IMG/VR virus record: IMGVR_UViG_3300036804_000025
Span: 1-56,550 of that record
Direction: 5' to 3' (one strand)
Length of the DNA stretch: 56,550 nt
Source: a virus
Shown here: one piece after another, positions 36,076 through 44,630 of the stretch
Position numbering within the stretch: the first letter of the stretch is position 1
Layout of the letters: each line of letters opens with the position of its first letter
Program-made: the position numbers and the translations under genes
Notes under the pieces: generated by a model
Database searches by the model: none
The model's input: only the letters and a program-made list of their open reading frames with translations
Told to the model about the DNA's origin: nothing

Positions 36076-36095
36076 GTTAGTTCAGTAAGTTCAGT
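36076..36095 (+). repeat. Dispersed GTTAGTTCAGTAAG repeat, copy at 36 kb
   Basis: GTTAGTTCAGTAAGTTCAGT, identical over 20 bases to the copy at 9931-9950, in the gap between the convergent operons. Confidence 0.7.
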
Positions 36096-36121
36096 TGGTT
36101 ATTGTGTACACGGGAACGCAC

Positions 36122-36158
36122 AAAAAGCCCCCCACCAGGCACGAAGCCCAATGGGGGG
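36122..36158 (-). terminator. Terminator of the leftward late operon
   Basis: Read leftward, CCCCCCA and TGGGGGG pair around a 17-base loop, followed by CTTTTT. Confidence 0.85.
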
Positions 36159-36203
36159 ATCTCTGTTCTCTCTTCAATCAACCTGACACGAGGTCAGGAA
36201 GCT

Positions 36204-36497
36204 TTACACGCTGGGCTTCACGAGCCCTTCCGGCTCCTGGGGAGTGATCCCGTTGGAACGGAGCTGGTATTCGTAGTGCCCGGCAAGGCCCTGGTAGTAC
36301 CTCAACAGAGCGTCCATCTGCTGTAGCTTGCTGTCCAGGTCATCACGCCATCGGGCCAAGTCCTGAAGGTGTTCACGTCGCATGGACTCATAGTCCTGCT
36401 TCCGCATACGGATGCCCTTGAAGATGGCACCACAGGCAGCACCAACGCCACCAGTGCCTATCAGAGCCGCAACGATGCTCGTAACCGTCGTACCCAT
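36204..36497 (-). CDS. Holin-like membrane protein with coiled coil
   Basis: This 97-aa protein with one membrane segment near the start (SIVAALIGTGGVGAACGAIF), a basic patch, then a charged coiled coil (LARWRDDLDSKLQQMDALLR). Topology and place at the end of the lysis genes resemble second holins or holin partners of actinophages. It starts two bases after the preceding gene. Confidence 0.7.
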   Translation of the reverse strand: MGTTVTSIVAALIGTGGVGAACGAIFKGIRMRKQDYESMRREHLQDLARWRDDLDSKLQQMDALLRYYQGLAGHYEYQLRSNGITPQEPEGLVKPSV

Positions 36498-36499
36498 CG

Positions 36500-36718
36500 T
36501 TACACCGCCTTACGGCTCTCCTCGGGCACGTCAGACTCAACAGGAGTCGGCGCCTTGTTCTCCTTCACCTTGTCGGACACACCCTTAACACCAAGGATGA
36601 CCGCAAGGGCTGAAACGATCTCCTGAACGGGAAGCTCTGGTACGTACTGGCCAACAGTGACCACGATTGCCGAGAGGATCAAGAACAGGGGTACAGAGTG
36701 TTCCTTGATGAAGTTCAT
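36500..36718 (-). CDS. Holin-like membrane protein
   Basis: This 72-aa protein, ATG 36718 (MNFIKEHSVPLFLILSAIVV). Two hydrophobic segments (PLFLILSAIVVTVGQYV and EIVSALAVILGVKGV) separated by a short turn, then an acidic/basic tail: a small class II holin arrangement. Next to the endolysin, it would form membrane lesions at the end of the lytic cycle. Confidence 0.75.
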   Translation of the reverse strand: MNFIKEHSVPLFLILSAIVVTVGQYVPELPVQEIVSALAVILGVKGVSDKVKENKAPTPVESDVPEESRKAV

Positions 36719-36728
36719 AAGCTTGTCC

Positions 36729-37748
36729 TTAGTTGAAGTAGAGGACGTTAGCGGCACGCTGAGACAGCTTGAAGTCAGTACCGTCATTGAAGACAAGGAA
36801 CTCAAAACGAAGGGACTCGCCGGGGTCCAGGTAACCGGCAATCTTGGCGAAGTCCACGAAGGAACCACCAGCAGTACCCAGACGTTCGATAGCAATGCTC
36901 TTAGTCGCCTTGCCATCCTTGTACAGGTAGAAGCGACCCTGAACCTGTGCCCCAACCTTCACGTCGTTAAGGACAAGCTGAACCTGAATCGAGTAAGCCT
37001 TATTCGGGCCAACGAGGAGATCCCCATTACCGTTCTTAGCGATATCCACGACGTACCAGTTGTCAGACTTGAGAGTCGTCACGTCGTTGTTAGCAAGAGA
37101 GTGCATGTGCACCCCGGCAGTCTGGATGGAATCCACGTTGGAGCCCTTCGGGGGAGTAGTCGGGTTGGTCACCGGAGGCTTAAGGGTGGAACCACCAGCC
37201 GGAACGTCAGCTTCGGAAGCTTCGTGCCCGAAGTAGACAACCCCCTTCTTGCCCTTCCAGTCAGGGTCAGCACAGACGATGCCCTCGGCAAAGGCCGGGT
37301 AGCCGTACCCATAGACGTAAGACGACTTACGGTCACGCTGCTTAAGGTAGACACCGTTACCCTCTGCCGAACCCGAGTCGTTCGTATTGCCCTCGATGGT
37401 CCAGATATAGGCGTCGCTGTACTTGTAGACGATACCGGTGTGAGTACCACCATTGGCACCGTAGAAGACCTGTGCACCAATAGCCGGGTAGTAGGAGAAA
37501 CGCCCCTTGTTGCGGAACCAGCTAACGCCAGTCGCACAGGAAGCGGTACGAGGATAGAGAGCGTCAAGGCCAGTCTTGTAAGCAACCCAAGACACGAAGG
37601 TTGCACACCAAGCCTGGTAGTTCGACCACTCAAGACCAGGAGTCTCTACGGAATACTTCTGCTTGTTGTTGTAGCTACCGTTGGCATAGCCCTCACGGTA
37701 ACCGTTCTCGCCCTTAGCCTTAGCGATGATCACCTTTGCGTCGGACAT
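36729..37748 (-). CDS. Endolysin, CHAP amidase/endopeptidase
   Basis: This 339-aa protein. The N-terminal CHAP domain has Cys in SNYQAWCATFVSWVAYKTGL, the His region in GTHTGIVYKYSDAYIWTIEG and NTND. A Pro/Gly linker (KPPVTNPTTPPKG) leads to a C-terminal beta-rich domain (about residues 215-339), presumably cell-wall binding. It cuts peptide bonds in the host wall at lysis. A hairpin upstream and holin-like genes just downstream complete a lysis cassette. Confidence 0.88.
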   Translation of the reverse strand: MSDAKVIIAKAKGENGYREGYANGSYNNKQKYSVETPGLEWSNYQAWCATFVSWVAYKTGLDALYPRTASCATGVSWFRNKGRFSYYPAIGAQVFYGANGGTHTGIVYKYSDAYIWTIEGNTNDSGSAEGNGVYLKQRDRKSSYVYGYGYPAFAEGIVCADPDWKGKKGVVYFGHEASEADVPAGGSTLKPPVTNPTTPPKGSNVDSIQTAGVHMHSLANNDVTTLKSDNWYVVDIAKNGNGDLLVGPNKAYSIQVQLVLNDVKVGAQVQGRFYLYKDGKATKSIAIERLGTAGGSFVDFAKIAGYLDPGESLRFEFLVFNDGTDFKLSQRAANVLYFN

Positions 37749-37773
37749 GGGAAACCTCTTTCAGTTATAGGAA

Positions 37774-37793
37774 AGGGGCCCCGAAGGGCCCCT
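37774..37793 (-). terminator. Hairpin before endolysin
   Basis: AGGGGCC and GGCCCCT pair around a short central loop; leftward it runs into TTTCC. It may lower expression of the lysis genes relative to the tail genes. Confidence 0.55.
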
Positions 37794-37817
37794 AGGTAAG
37801 CTATGTAGATTCAGTTA

Positions 37818-38102
37818 TCAGCCGATGGGCCCACCAGAGCCGCCAGCGTTACCCCCAGCGTTCCCACCGTTACCCCCACCAGGGTCTTCGGTCGGGCCAG
37901 GGCCACCGGTAGAGCCGCCCCCACCAGGCTCCTCAGTGGGCTTCTGGCTCGGGGTAGGCGGAGTCACGTCGGTCCGGTAGCACTCCATGTACGGAGTCTT
38001 CCCCGAGTCGTCAGCACTGGCCGGAGAGACCGCAAAGCCAGCAAGGACACCCACAAGACCAGCCGCAACAGCGGACAGGATCACAGTAAGAGACTTCTTC
38101 AT
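37818..38102 (-). CDS. Secreted Pro/Gly-rich protein
   Basis: This 94-aa protein with a clear signal peptide: basic start, hydrophobic core LTVILSAVAAGLVGVLAGFA, and a probable cleavage site after SPASA. The mature part has two Cys (YMECYRTD has one) and a repetitive Pro/Glu then Gly/Asn-rich tail. No lipobox. It is placed between fibre and endolysin genes. A cell-surface role such as lysis help or superinfection exclusion is possible; not recognised. Confidence 0.75.
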   Translation of the reverse strand: MKKSLTVILSAVAAGLVGVLAGFAVSPASADDSGKTPYMECYRTDVTPPTPSQKPTEEPGGGGSTGGPGPTEDPGGGNGGNAGGNAGGSGGPIG

Positions 38103-38120
38103 TTCGTTACCCCCAAATTG

Positions 38121-38678
38121 TTAGCTGCGGTCCAAGAGGACAGCAGAAAAGAAACCGGCATCTTCACCGGTCTTACCATCGGCACCGGTATCCCAGGCCG
38201 TAGACGAACCGGGTGTGTCTACCTCGATTGCCAGATACTGACCAGCAGTCAGCTTCGCAATAACGAAGCCAGCGTTGGACTGACGACCAGACCGCTTAGT
38301 CGTATTGAACGACTCGTGAATACTGGTACCACCAGTGCCATCAGCGTTAGCCGTACGACGAATCCGGGCCTGAAGAATCCCGTACGTTTGGGCACCAGGC
38401 TTCCGGAAACACACGTGATAGGAAATCGCATAGTGCCCAGTCTCAGGCACCATGAACGAGCGGTGATAGGCGCCAGACTTAGCGGAAGTCCACCCGCCCT
38501 CCTGAGTGGCACTCTTGAACGTAAGCGGAGTAGTGGCATTAGCCTTGGCGCTGGCAACTGGAATATCAATCGCCATGAACCGGGGCGGGTTGGTGAAAGC
38601 GTCGTTCCACTCCTTCACCCCGGTAGTCAGATCCTTTGCGGTGACGAGCTGACCAAGCTCCCAAGCAACATTCTGCAT
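38121..38678 (-). CDS. Minor tail/fibre protein with jelly-roll-like domain
   Basis: This 185-aa protein, ATG 38678 overlapping the upstream stop (MQNVAWELGQLVTAKDLTTG). The C-terminal two thirds resemble a C1q/TNF-like trimeric head: YHRSFMVPETGHYAISYHVC and AGQYLAIEVDTPGS then FFSAVLLDRS at the end. Related in arrangement to the larger protein just upstream. Likely part of the receptor-binding tip. Confidence 0.7.
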   Translation of the reverse strand: MQNVAWELGQLVTAKDLTTGVKEWNDAFTNPPRFMAIDIPVASAKANATTPLTFKSATQEGGWTSAKSGAYHRSFMVPETGHYAISYHVCFRKPGAQTYGILQARIRRTANADGTGGTSIHESFNTTKRSGRQSNAGFVIAKLTAGQYLAIEVDTPGSSTAWDTGADGKTGEDAGFFSAVLLDRS

Positions 38679-39886
38679 TACATGGCCTTTCCGAAACTCG
38701 TCATGCCACCAGCAAGCATGTGCATAGACCAAGAGCCCTTGTTGTACGTGTAGCCGTTGATGGTGGAACTCGCACCGTAGTTGTACTCAGCCTGAGAACC
38801 CGTGGTGAAGCTGACCTTCTGGCCCTTCTTGAGGAACCGGATGGAATAGACGTTGAACGTTACGTTGACCTGATCGGTACGGTGGGCCGTCTTGTCTATG
38901 CCGAACTGATTCACGGCATTCACGCGAAGGTAGGCCGTAAGGTATTGGAGTACCTTGCCCGACTGGTTCTCAACACAGATATCGGCAGCAATCAGATAGA
39001 TGCCATCCTGGGGAACGGTTGCTTCGGTGCCGTTGAAACTCCAGTTGCCGGATTGCTCGACCTTGCTAGTCCGCCAAGGGACTACCTGTCCACCAACAGC
39101 GTTCGCACTAGGCCGCTGGTGTCCCGAGACATAGAACCGGGGAAGGCTCGACATGTGCTTGTGCACTTCTGTCGTCTGGGCATTCAGCTTGGCAGACGAG
39201 ACGATCTCACCATCCGTCCAAGCCTCCTGAGCGGGGAGATTCACGGGGGCCGGGGCCGCAAACGACGTTGCACCAGCCGACATGCGCCATACCTGAACTC
39301 GGTTAGACGAAGCGGCTCCATTCTTCCACTCAGGCTTGTAGCCCCCACCCCAGTTACCGCCGTTAGGCTGACCAAGATAGACAGGGAAACGAACTGCATC
39401 CCCCTTGTTCATGTAGAGAGAGAATGAAGTCTGAACCGTGAAGGGAACATTCCAAGACTTGTTCATCCACTGGTTAGTTTCGTAGGCGTTCGCAATGAAC
39501 GTCTGATCCCAGGTAGTAACCCCAGACTTCCTGTACTGAACTCGGAGCTGAATCGTATGCTCAAGATCGGATCCGGTAGTGAAGTCCGGCGTACTCGGCG
39601 AAAACTGTGCATGGAAGAAATACACCCCGGAATCCGGGGCAGTGTAGTCAGAGTGTGCACCACCAGTAGGACTAGCCCAACCCCCAAACTGGTCAGGGGC
39701 CCCGATGATGGAAAGGTAGATGCCTCCGTTATCGGGAGTCAGTGCGTATGCCTTGTCGATCTGCTGAATAAGCATGTGCTCATCCTTCAGAAAGAAGTCA
39801 TTGTGCTTGTTCACCTGAGCCACCAACTTAGAAGCCTTCACTTCCTCGTTGGCGGCCCAAGCTTCAATACTGGGAACCTTAGCCAT
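38678..39886 (-). CDS. Minor tail protein with two C1q-like domains
   Basis: This 402-aa protein, two copies of one plan: SIEAWAANEEVKASKLVAQV with a beta domain ending near residue 210, then PAQEAWTDGEIVSSAKLNAQ with a second beta domain ending HMLAGGMTSFGKAM. The repeated lead-in (AW..E.V.ASKL/SSAKLN) is a trimerisation-type motif seen in actinophage tail fibres. Probably host recognition. Confidence 0.75.
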   Translation of the reverse strand: MAKVPSIEAWAANEEVKASKLVAQVNKHNDFFLKDEHMLIQQIDKAYALTPDNGGIYLSIIGAPDQFGGWASPTGGAHSDYTAPDSGVYFFHAQFSPSTPDFTTGSDLEHTIQLRVQYRKSGVTTWDQTFIANAYETNQWMNKSWNVPFTVQTSFSLYMNKGDAVRFPVYLGQPNGGNWGGGYKPEWKNGAASSNRVQVWRMSAGATSFAAPAPVNLPAQEAWTDGEIVSSAKLNAQTTEVHKHMSSLPRFYVSGHQRPSANAVGGQVVPWRTSKVEQSGNWSFNGTEATVPQDGIYLIAADICVENQSGKVLQYLTAYLRVNAVNQFGIDKTAHRTDQVNVTFNVYSIRFLKKGQKVSFTTGSQAEYNYGASSTINGYTYNKGSWSMHMLAGGMTSFGKAM

Positions 39887-39896
39887 ATCTAACCTC

Positions 39897-41363
39897 CTAA
39901 CCCAGCATCGTAGTAGCGCCGAGAATCGAATACGGCTCGTTGTCGAGAATCCAAGAACGAGGACCCTTACCCTTCACGCCGGGAATGGTTACCCGAGCGA
40001 CGGCAAAAGCCTCTGCCTGCCCATTCACATAGACGATGTCCCCAACATTCTTGAAGTCACCGTGAACGTCACCCACGGAGATCCTGATTCCCTGTGTCCC
40101 ATGGGTTCCATAAGCCGATGCCCGTTCCTTGACTCCAGTCGGCCACTTGACGTTGCCAATCGTGGAAGACACGGCCATAGCAATGAACATGTCCACATAC
40201 TCACCAGAAGTCGGCAAAGGCATACTGCCCACATTGGAGGCAGCGTTATAGACGACCTCGGGACGCTCAATAGCGTGAGCGTTATCAGCATGGCGGTAGG
40301 TGAGATTCATCAGTGATGCGTACTCGGCACCCTTCACCTTCCACGTCACCGAGTTACCCCGCTGGGGCGACCAAGGGAACATGGCCACATCCATACGGAG
40401 CCCAGTCGGCGCCAGAATGTACGTGTGCATGGAGCACTCATCCAGCAACGGTTCCGGGGCAGGGTCAGCGTCGTACGAGATGCACACAGACACCACCAGG
40501 TCACCAAGCCGCACCTTCGTAAGGTCGATGGCCTCGGTGATCTCGTTCACGTCGTCAGCAGCGTTGGCCGACGCCCAAGAGAACTGCGGATACTCCCAGG
40601 GCTCAGGGATGCCGTACATCCACTCCTGCCCGTCCCAGACGAGAACGGTCGGCTCCTGGTGGTACTTGCCGTCCCAGTACGTCAGGGGCTTCTCAGTCCA
40701 CTGAGAGCCGTCCCAGACCATCGGACGGTTGTAGGTAGGGGAGTCCTCGGCAACAACGCTCACGATGGCGTCTACGTAGTCCCAGAAGGCTTGCGTACGG
40801 GCCTCGGGGTTCTGGCGGTTGGGAGCCCCAGTGTTGCCGTCCGGATAGAAGGCAGCCCTCTGAGCATTCGTCAACTCAAGCTGAACACCAGCACCAGACC
40901 GGTTCCGGTTGGCAATGTTCTTCGGCTCAAGACCGGGGATACCCTCCGGAGGGTTGAAGTCCACGACAAAGCCCTTAGCCGCGAGAGCATCCCCGACCTT
41001 CTTAGCAAGTGCAGTATCCAAACCTCCAACATAGGTGCGTGCATCGGTGCCGGTAAAACCGTGATACGAAATCGTCTTGAATGCCTTGGACTGGATAGCC
41101 ACACATCGAGGCTCATCAAAGTTAGTCGCAGTGATGTGGAGATCCTGATTACCGCTCGACTTCATAGCCTCCATGCAGTAGAGAGCCTGCTTAGTCTTCT
41201 GAGTGACTGCCTTAGCAAGCTCACCAGAACCAGACTCGATACCACCAGCATGAATAGCAATGTGTGAAACCGTGGAAGGAGACTCATTAGTGATGATCCG
41301 GTAGTCAATACCGACCTTCTCGACGGCAGCAAGCGCAGCCCAATTGGCGTACTTATCCGCCAT
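39897..41363 (-). CDS. Tail protein with poly-gamma-glutamate-hydrolase-like domain
   Basis: This 488-aa protein. Residues about 20-185 follow the PghP/DUF867 zinc hydrolase family: SHIAIHAGGIESGSGELAKA, then DLHITATNFDEPRCVAI, ISYHGFTGTDARTYVGGLDT and ANRNRSGAGVQLELTNAQRA, with the His and Glu ligands of that family in place. PghP of Bacillus phages breaks down gamma-polyglutamate capsules. The C-terminal 250 residues include two copies of an MVWDGSQWTEKPLTYWDGKY-like unit, then a beta-rich region. It probably degrades a host surface polymer during adsorption. Confidence 0.8.
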   Translation of the reverse strand: MADKYANWAALAAVEKVGIDYRIITNESPSTVSHIAIHAGGIESGSGELAKAVTQKTKQALYCMEAMKSSGNQDLHITATNFDEPRCVAIQSKAFKTISYHGFTGTDARTYVGGLDTALAKKVGDALAAKGFVVDFNPPEGIPGLEPKNIANRNRSGAGVQLELTNAQRAAFYPDGNTGAPNRQNPEARTQAFWDYVDAIVSVVAEDSPTYNRPMVWDGSQWTEKPLTYWDGKYHQEPTVLVWDGQEWMYGIPEPWEYPQFSWASANAADDVNEITEAIDLTKVRLGDLVVSVCISYDADPAPEPLLDECSMHTYILAPTGLRMDVAMFPWSPQRGNSVTWKVKGAEYASLMNLTYRHADNAHAIERPEVVYNAASNVGSMPLPTSGEYVDMFIAMAVSSTIGNVKWPTGVKERASAYGTHGTQGIRISVGDVHGDFKNVGDIVYVNGQAEAFAVARVTIPGVKGKGPRSWILDNEPYSILGATTMLG

Positions 41364-42138
41364 ACTTCACCCACACATCCCCGACCTTCGGGTTAACAGG
41401 AGCTTCCGGGCCGGAGAAGATCCGAGCCCCACCAATGTTGGAAGCGGTCACCGTGCTAGCGGTGACATTCCCTGTAGTTGTTACGTTGCCCTTAAAGTCA
41501 ACCTTGAAAGCCGACTTCTCGTAGCGGTTCACGCCATCATTGATGATCAGTGCAGAAACAGGGGGCTTCTCCCCCGCCGCAATCTCCAAAGGACTGTGAG
41601 CATCCGACTGGGCAAAGTGGGTGACAGAGCCATTCTGGCGAAGAGCAAAGTTGTACTTGTTGTCCGACCTACGCTGAATCAGAGTATCCCCGTTAGGGAT
41701 AACCTCACTGGAAAGCAGGGTAAGCCAGCGCTGATTAGCCGTAAGCTGGATGTCGTTAAGACCATTCTTAGTCACAAACGACTGCATCTCGGTGCGAGCC
41801 TGCTGAAGAGTCCCGTGGGGGTCTTCGTCATAGCCAGCCGCAATGTGCTCTGCCGCAGCCGAGATAACGTCTGTAGCGAAGATTTGATACCGGCCTGCCC
41901 CGAAGTCAAGCCACAGGGTTGCGGCACCCGGAGGACCGAAGAACGGAAGCACCATTCCCTTGTCGTCCGTGTGAACGAGAGAGGCCGCCGAGCCGTCCTC
42001 GTTCAGAAGGTCGGTCTCTGCCTGGAGGTCTACCTTGTTCCGATAGACGTTGCCCGAGGAGTTCGGAATACGCCGACCACTATTGTCCTCAGCAACGGTA
42101 GAAGCATCCCCACCAAAGGGGTGTCGCTGATTATCCAT
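41353..42138 (-). CDS. Minor tail protein
   Basis: This 261-aa protein, ATG 42138 after AAGGAG (MDNQRHPFGGDASTVAEDNS). Polar, with a C-terminal collagen-free beta segment (FKVDFKGNVTTTGNVTASTV) typical of fibre shafts, ending KVGDVWVKYGG. Overlaps the next gene by 11 bases. Baseplate or fibre component by position. Confidence 0.72.
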   Translation of the reverse strand: MDNQRHPFGGDASTVAEDNSGRRIPNSSGNVYRNKVDLQAETDLLNEDGSAASLVHTDDKGMVLPFFGPPGAATLWLDFGAGRYQIFATDVISAAAEHIAAGYDEDPHGTLQQARTEMQSFVTKNGLNDIQLTANQRWLTLLSSEVIPNGDTLIQRRSDNKYNFALRQNGSVTHFAQSDAHSPLEIAAGEKPPVSALIINDGVNRYEKSAFKVDFKGNVTTTGNVTASTVTASNIGGARIFSGPEAPVNPKVGDVWVKYGG

Positions 42139-42149
42139 AGATCTTCTCC

Positions 42150-43337
42150 TTAGCCAAGGTAATTGGTCTCGTAGACGCCCGTGCAAGACAGCACACCATT
42201 GGGCGGGAAGTTGTAGATCAAGTCATTGTCGATGCCGTTGTATCGCTCAGCAGTCCCACCACTCTTGTAGCGGGGGAAGATGAAGTAACAGTTCTTGGAG
42301 CCGTTGTCGTAGCACCAGGCAGCACCGACATTCCAGTTGGAATAGTCGCCAGTGTTTTCCTTGTCCTGCTTCAACACAGCCTGAAAGACCTGCTGCATGT
42401 TCTCAAAGTGACCCTCGGGAAGTGCGAAACCCAAGCCCTTGCCATCAGTCGAAACGATGGTGTTGGTCTTGTTCTGGATAACGATGGAGAACGTAACCGT
42501 GGTTGGGCTGATCCACTTGTACCGCATACGGCAATCGAACTTCTTCCGCATGGCCGCAGGCATAACCGCCCCAGCACTCTGGATAAGCGTTACCTGAGTG
42601 TCAGTCATCTCACGGTACCGGCCAAGCTCCATGACGAGAGACCAGCTATTCATGCCACGGAACCAAAGGCGGTCCGAGTTGGTCTTACCGAAAGCCTCAT
42701 ACGTCAGGGAACCCGGATCCGCATCAATGATGGAACTCTTGTCACCCACACTGTAGATATTCGACATGCGGTAAACACGTCGGTCATTCGGGGCACCAAT
42801 GTTCTTAGTGCCACCAGTCAGGGTCACATCGGCAAGCGGCATAAACCAGTTACCACCAGGGGTGTTCTCAATCACCGGAGGCTGCGGAGCCGTACCGGCC
42901 GCACCGAGGAGCACACCAATAGCAAGCCAGTTCTTAGCAAGGTCGAGACGGAGGCCAATCGTGCACACCATCTTCTGACCCGAACTGAGACCGGCCTGTT
43001 CAGTCGAAAGGTCGATGATCTTCTCATCCGTGTTCTGGTAGTAGAAGCCACGGACAATCGCAGTACCGGGGGCAACCATAATCTTTTGGTCACCAGTCAC
43101 CGTAATCTTCAGCGTGCCATCACCAGGGAAGCCGGTATCGGCAGCACCGGTAGCGGCACCATTCTGCTGTGCACCAGCCACATAGGGGCCAATGACACAG
43201 TCGGACTGCCAGTTAGAGGCCATGAAAGACCATCGGGACTCGTCCATCACATTCTGTTCAGCCTGCCCACCACTGAAGGGGAAAGACTTCTCGACGGACA
43301 GGTCAGGGTTAAGATCCTTGTAAACGTAGTCAGCCAT
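42150..43337 (-). CDS. Minor tail / baseplate protein
   Basis: This 395-aa protein (MADYVYKDLNPDLSVEKSFP). N-terminal SGGQAEQNVMDESRWSFMAS and a beta-rich middle (TLKITVTGDQKIMVAPGTAI) are typical of upper-baseplate proteins; the C-terminal third has many Trp/Tyr, fitting a receptor or carbohydrate contact. No enzymatic motif seen. Confidence 0.72.
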   Translation of the reverse strand: MADYVYKDLNPDLSVEKSFPFSGGQAEQNVMDESRWSFMASNWQSDCVIGPYVAGAQQNGAATGAADTGFPGDGTLKITVTGDQKIMVAPGTAIVRGFYYQNTDEKIIDLSTEQAGLSSGQKMVCTIGLRLDLAKNWLAIGVLLGAAGTAPQPPVIENTPGGNWFMPLADVTLTGGTKNIGAPNDRRVYRMSNIYSVGDKSSIIDADPGSLTYEAFGKTNSDRLWFRGMNSWSLVMELGRYREMTDTQVTLIQSAGAVMPAAMRKKFDCRMRYKWISPTTVTFSIVIQNKTNTIVSTDGKGLGFALPEGHFENMQQVFQAVLKQDKENTGDYSNWNVGAAWCYDNGSKNCYFIFPRYKSGGTAERYNGIDNDLIYNFPPNGVLSCTGVYETNYLG

Positions 43338-43338
43338 A

Positions 43339-44628
43339 TCAGTACCTCGTATTCAGTCGGTTGACCTGCTTACGCAGATTCCGTACCTGGTCATAGATGT
43401 TCAGTGGGCCATTCTCGGAACTGTTGCTCACAGACGGGGTGACACTGTCTTCACCAGCGCTCTGAGTAATACGGACTTCCCGCACGAGTTCCTGAACCTT
43501 GTAGCCGTCCTGGCCGTAAACGGTCACACGGTCACCAACCCAGTAGTGCTTGCCAAAGGTGCAGGACGGAACGTCGATCGGGTCGAGCTGCACAGTGGCC
43601 TTCGGGGCACCCTCGGTAAGACTCTCGTCGGCTGCGGCCTCCATGGCCGTCAAAGCCTTCTCAAGGGTCTCGTAGCCCTCCGGAGGCTTAGGGGTTTGAC
43701 CCTCTCCTGTGTCCTCCATGACGAGCGCAGGAACACCGTTCTTGCCCCGTGACACGGGAATGTCTCGACGGTCCACAAACAGTTCCGCCACCATGCCCCA
43801 GTCGGCCTCTGCCTGAGCGTTGACCTTTTGCATGATGTAGCGGTCCTTGCCCTCACCCTGGGCCGCCACAATGGCCCTGGTGCAGCTCGGTGCCGTCATC
43901 TGCAATGAGTACTGCTTCAGGTTCCCCAGCTCGGGGGAGAAGAAGACGGAATCCGAATGGTCGTTGACCTCGTATACCTCGAAGTCGATCTTGCCTGTGT
44001 TTGAGTTGTAGATGAACCGGTATCCGGCATCGCCCTCTTCGGCGGCCTTCTCGTAGGCCGTACCGATGGTCTCGAAGCGGATATCCACGGTGACGTTCTT
44101 ACCGAAGGTGGGTACCGTCGCAGGCCAATTCACCTGGGGCACCCTTCGGTTAGCCAGAGCACTAGGCCCGAAGTTGGCCCGTGCATAGTGGTCGAGCACA
44201 GTGCCAGCAGGCTTACCGTTCTGTGCATCCCGTTCCGTGTTCTGGGCACACACCGAGTTCTTTTCCTCGGACCACGGCTTAGCCACAGCCTTAGTCGGAT
44301 CCGGGAAAGCCACAAAGCTGTAAGCCAAGTAGTCGTCACTCTTACCAGAGAAGATGATCGAGCCCGGCCCCGTGTGCTGGTCGTTAGTCCAATACCTCTG
44401 AGTCTGAGTAACCGGACCAGAGATCAGGGCCTTACCGATGTCGGCATTCCAGATGACCACACCCCGACCACGAGACAGCATGTCTGCCGCCTTCGTGCCC
44501 TCCATGACAGTGAGCTGCCACGTACCAACCTGACAATGACGGATCACCAAATCAAGTTCCATGTAGTCATCGATCTGGCCTACACGCTGATAATTCTCGT
44601 CACGTACCTCAACAATGTAGTGAGCCAT
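43339..44628 (-). CDS. Tail-tip protein, ReqiPepy6 Gp37-like
   Basis: This 429-aa protein, ATG 44628 after GGGG (MAHYIVEVRDENYQRVGQID). The first 300 residues match actinophage Gp37-like tail proteins: YMELDLVIRHCQVGTWQLTV and GRGVVIWNADIGKALISGPV, then TIGTAYEKAAEEGDAGYRFI. The family corresponds to the hub (Tal-like) that follows the distal tail protein. C-terminal part ends with a coiled segment (IYDQVRNLRKQVNRLNTRY). Confidence 0.82.
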   Translation of the reverse strand: MAHYIVEVRDENYQRVGQIDDYMELDLVIRHCQVGTWQLTVMEGTKAADMLSRGRGVVIWNADIGKALISGPVTQTQRYWTNDQHTGPGSIIFSGKSDDYLAYSFVAFPDPTKAVAKPWSEEKNSVCAQNTERDAQNGKPAGTVLDHYARANFGPSALANRRVPQVNWPATVPTFGKNVTVDIRFETIGTAYEKAAEEGDAGYRFIYNSNTGKIDFEVYEVNDHSDSVFFSPELGNLKQYSLQMTAPSCTRAIVAAQGEGKDRYIMQKVNAQAEADWGMVAELFVDRRDIPVSRGKNGVPALVMEDTGEGQTPKPPEGYETLEKALTAMEAAADESLTEGAPKATVQLDPIDVPSCTFGKHYWVGDRVTVYGQDGYKVQELVREVRITQSAGEDSVTPSVSNSSENGPLNIYDQVRNLRKQVNRLNTRY

Positions 44629-44630
44629 AA

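Noticed and set aside
36657-37799. 380-codon rightward open frame opposite the endolysin
   Set aside because: Antisense shadow of a CHAP endolysin with intact motifs.
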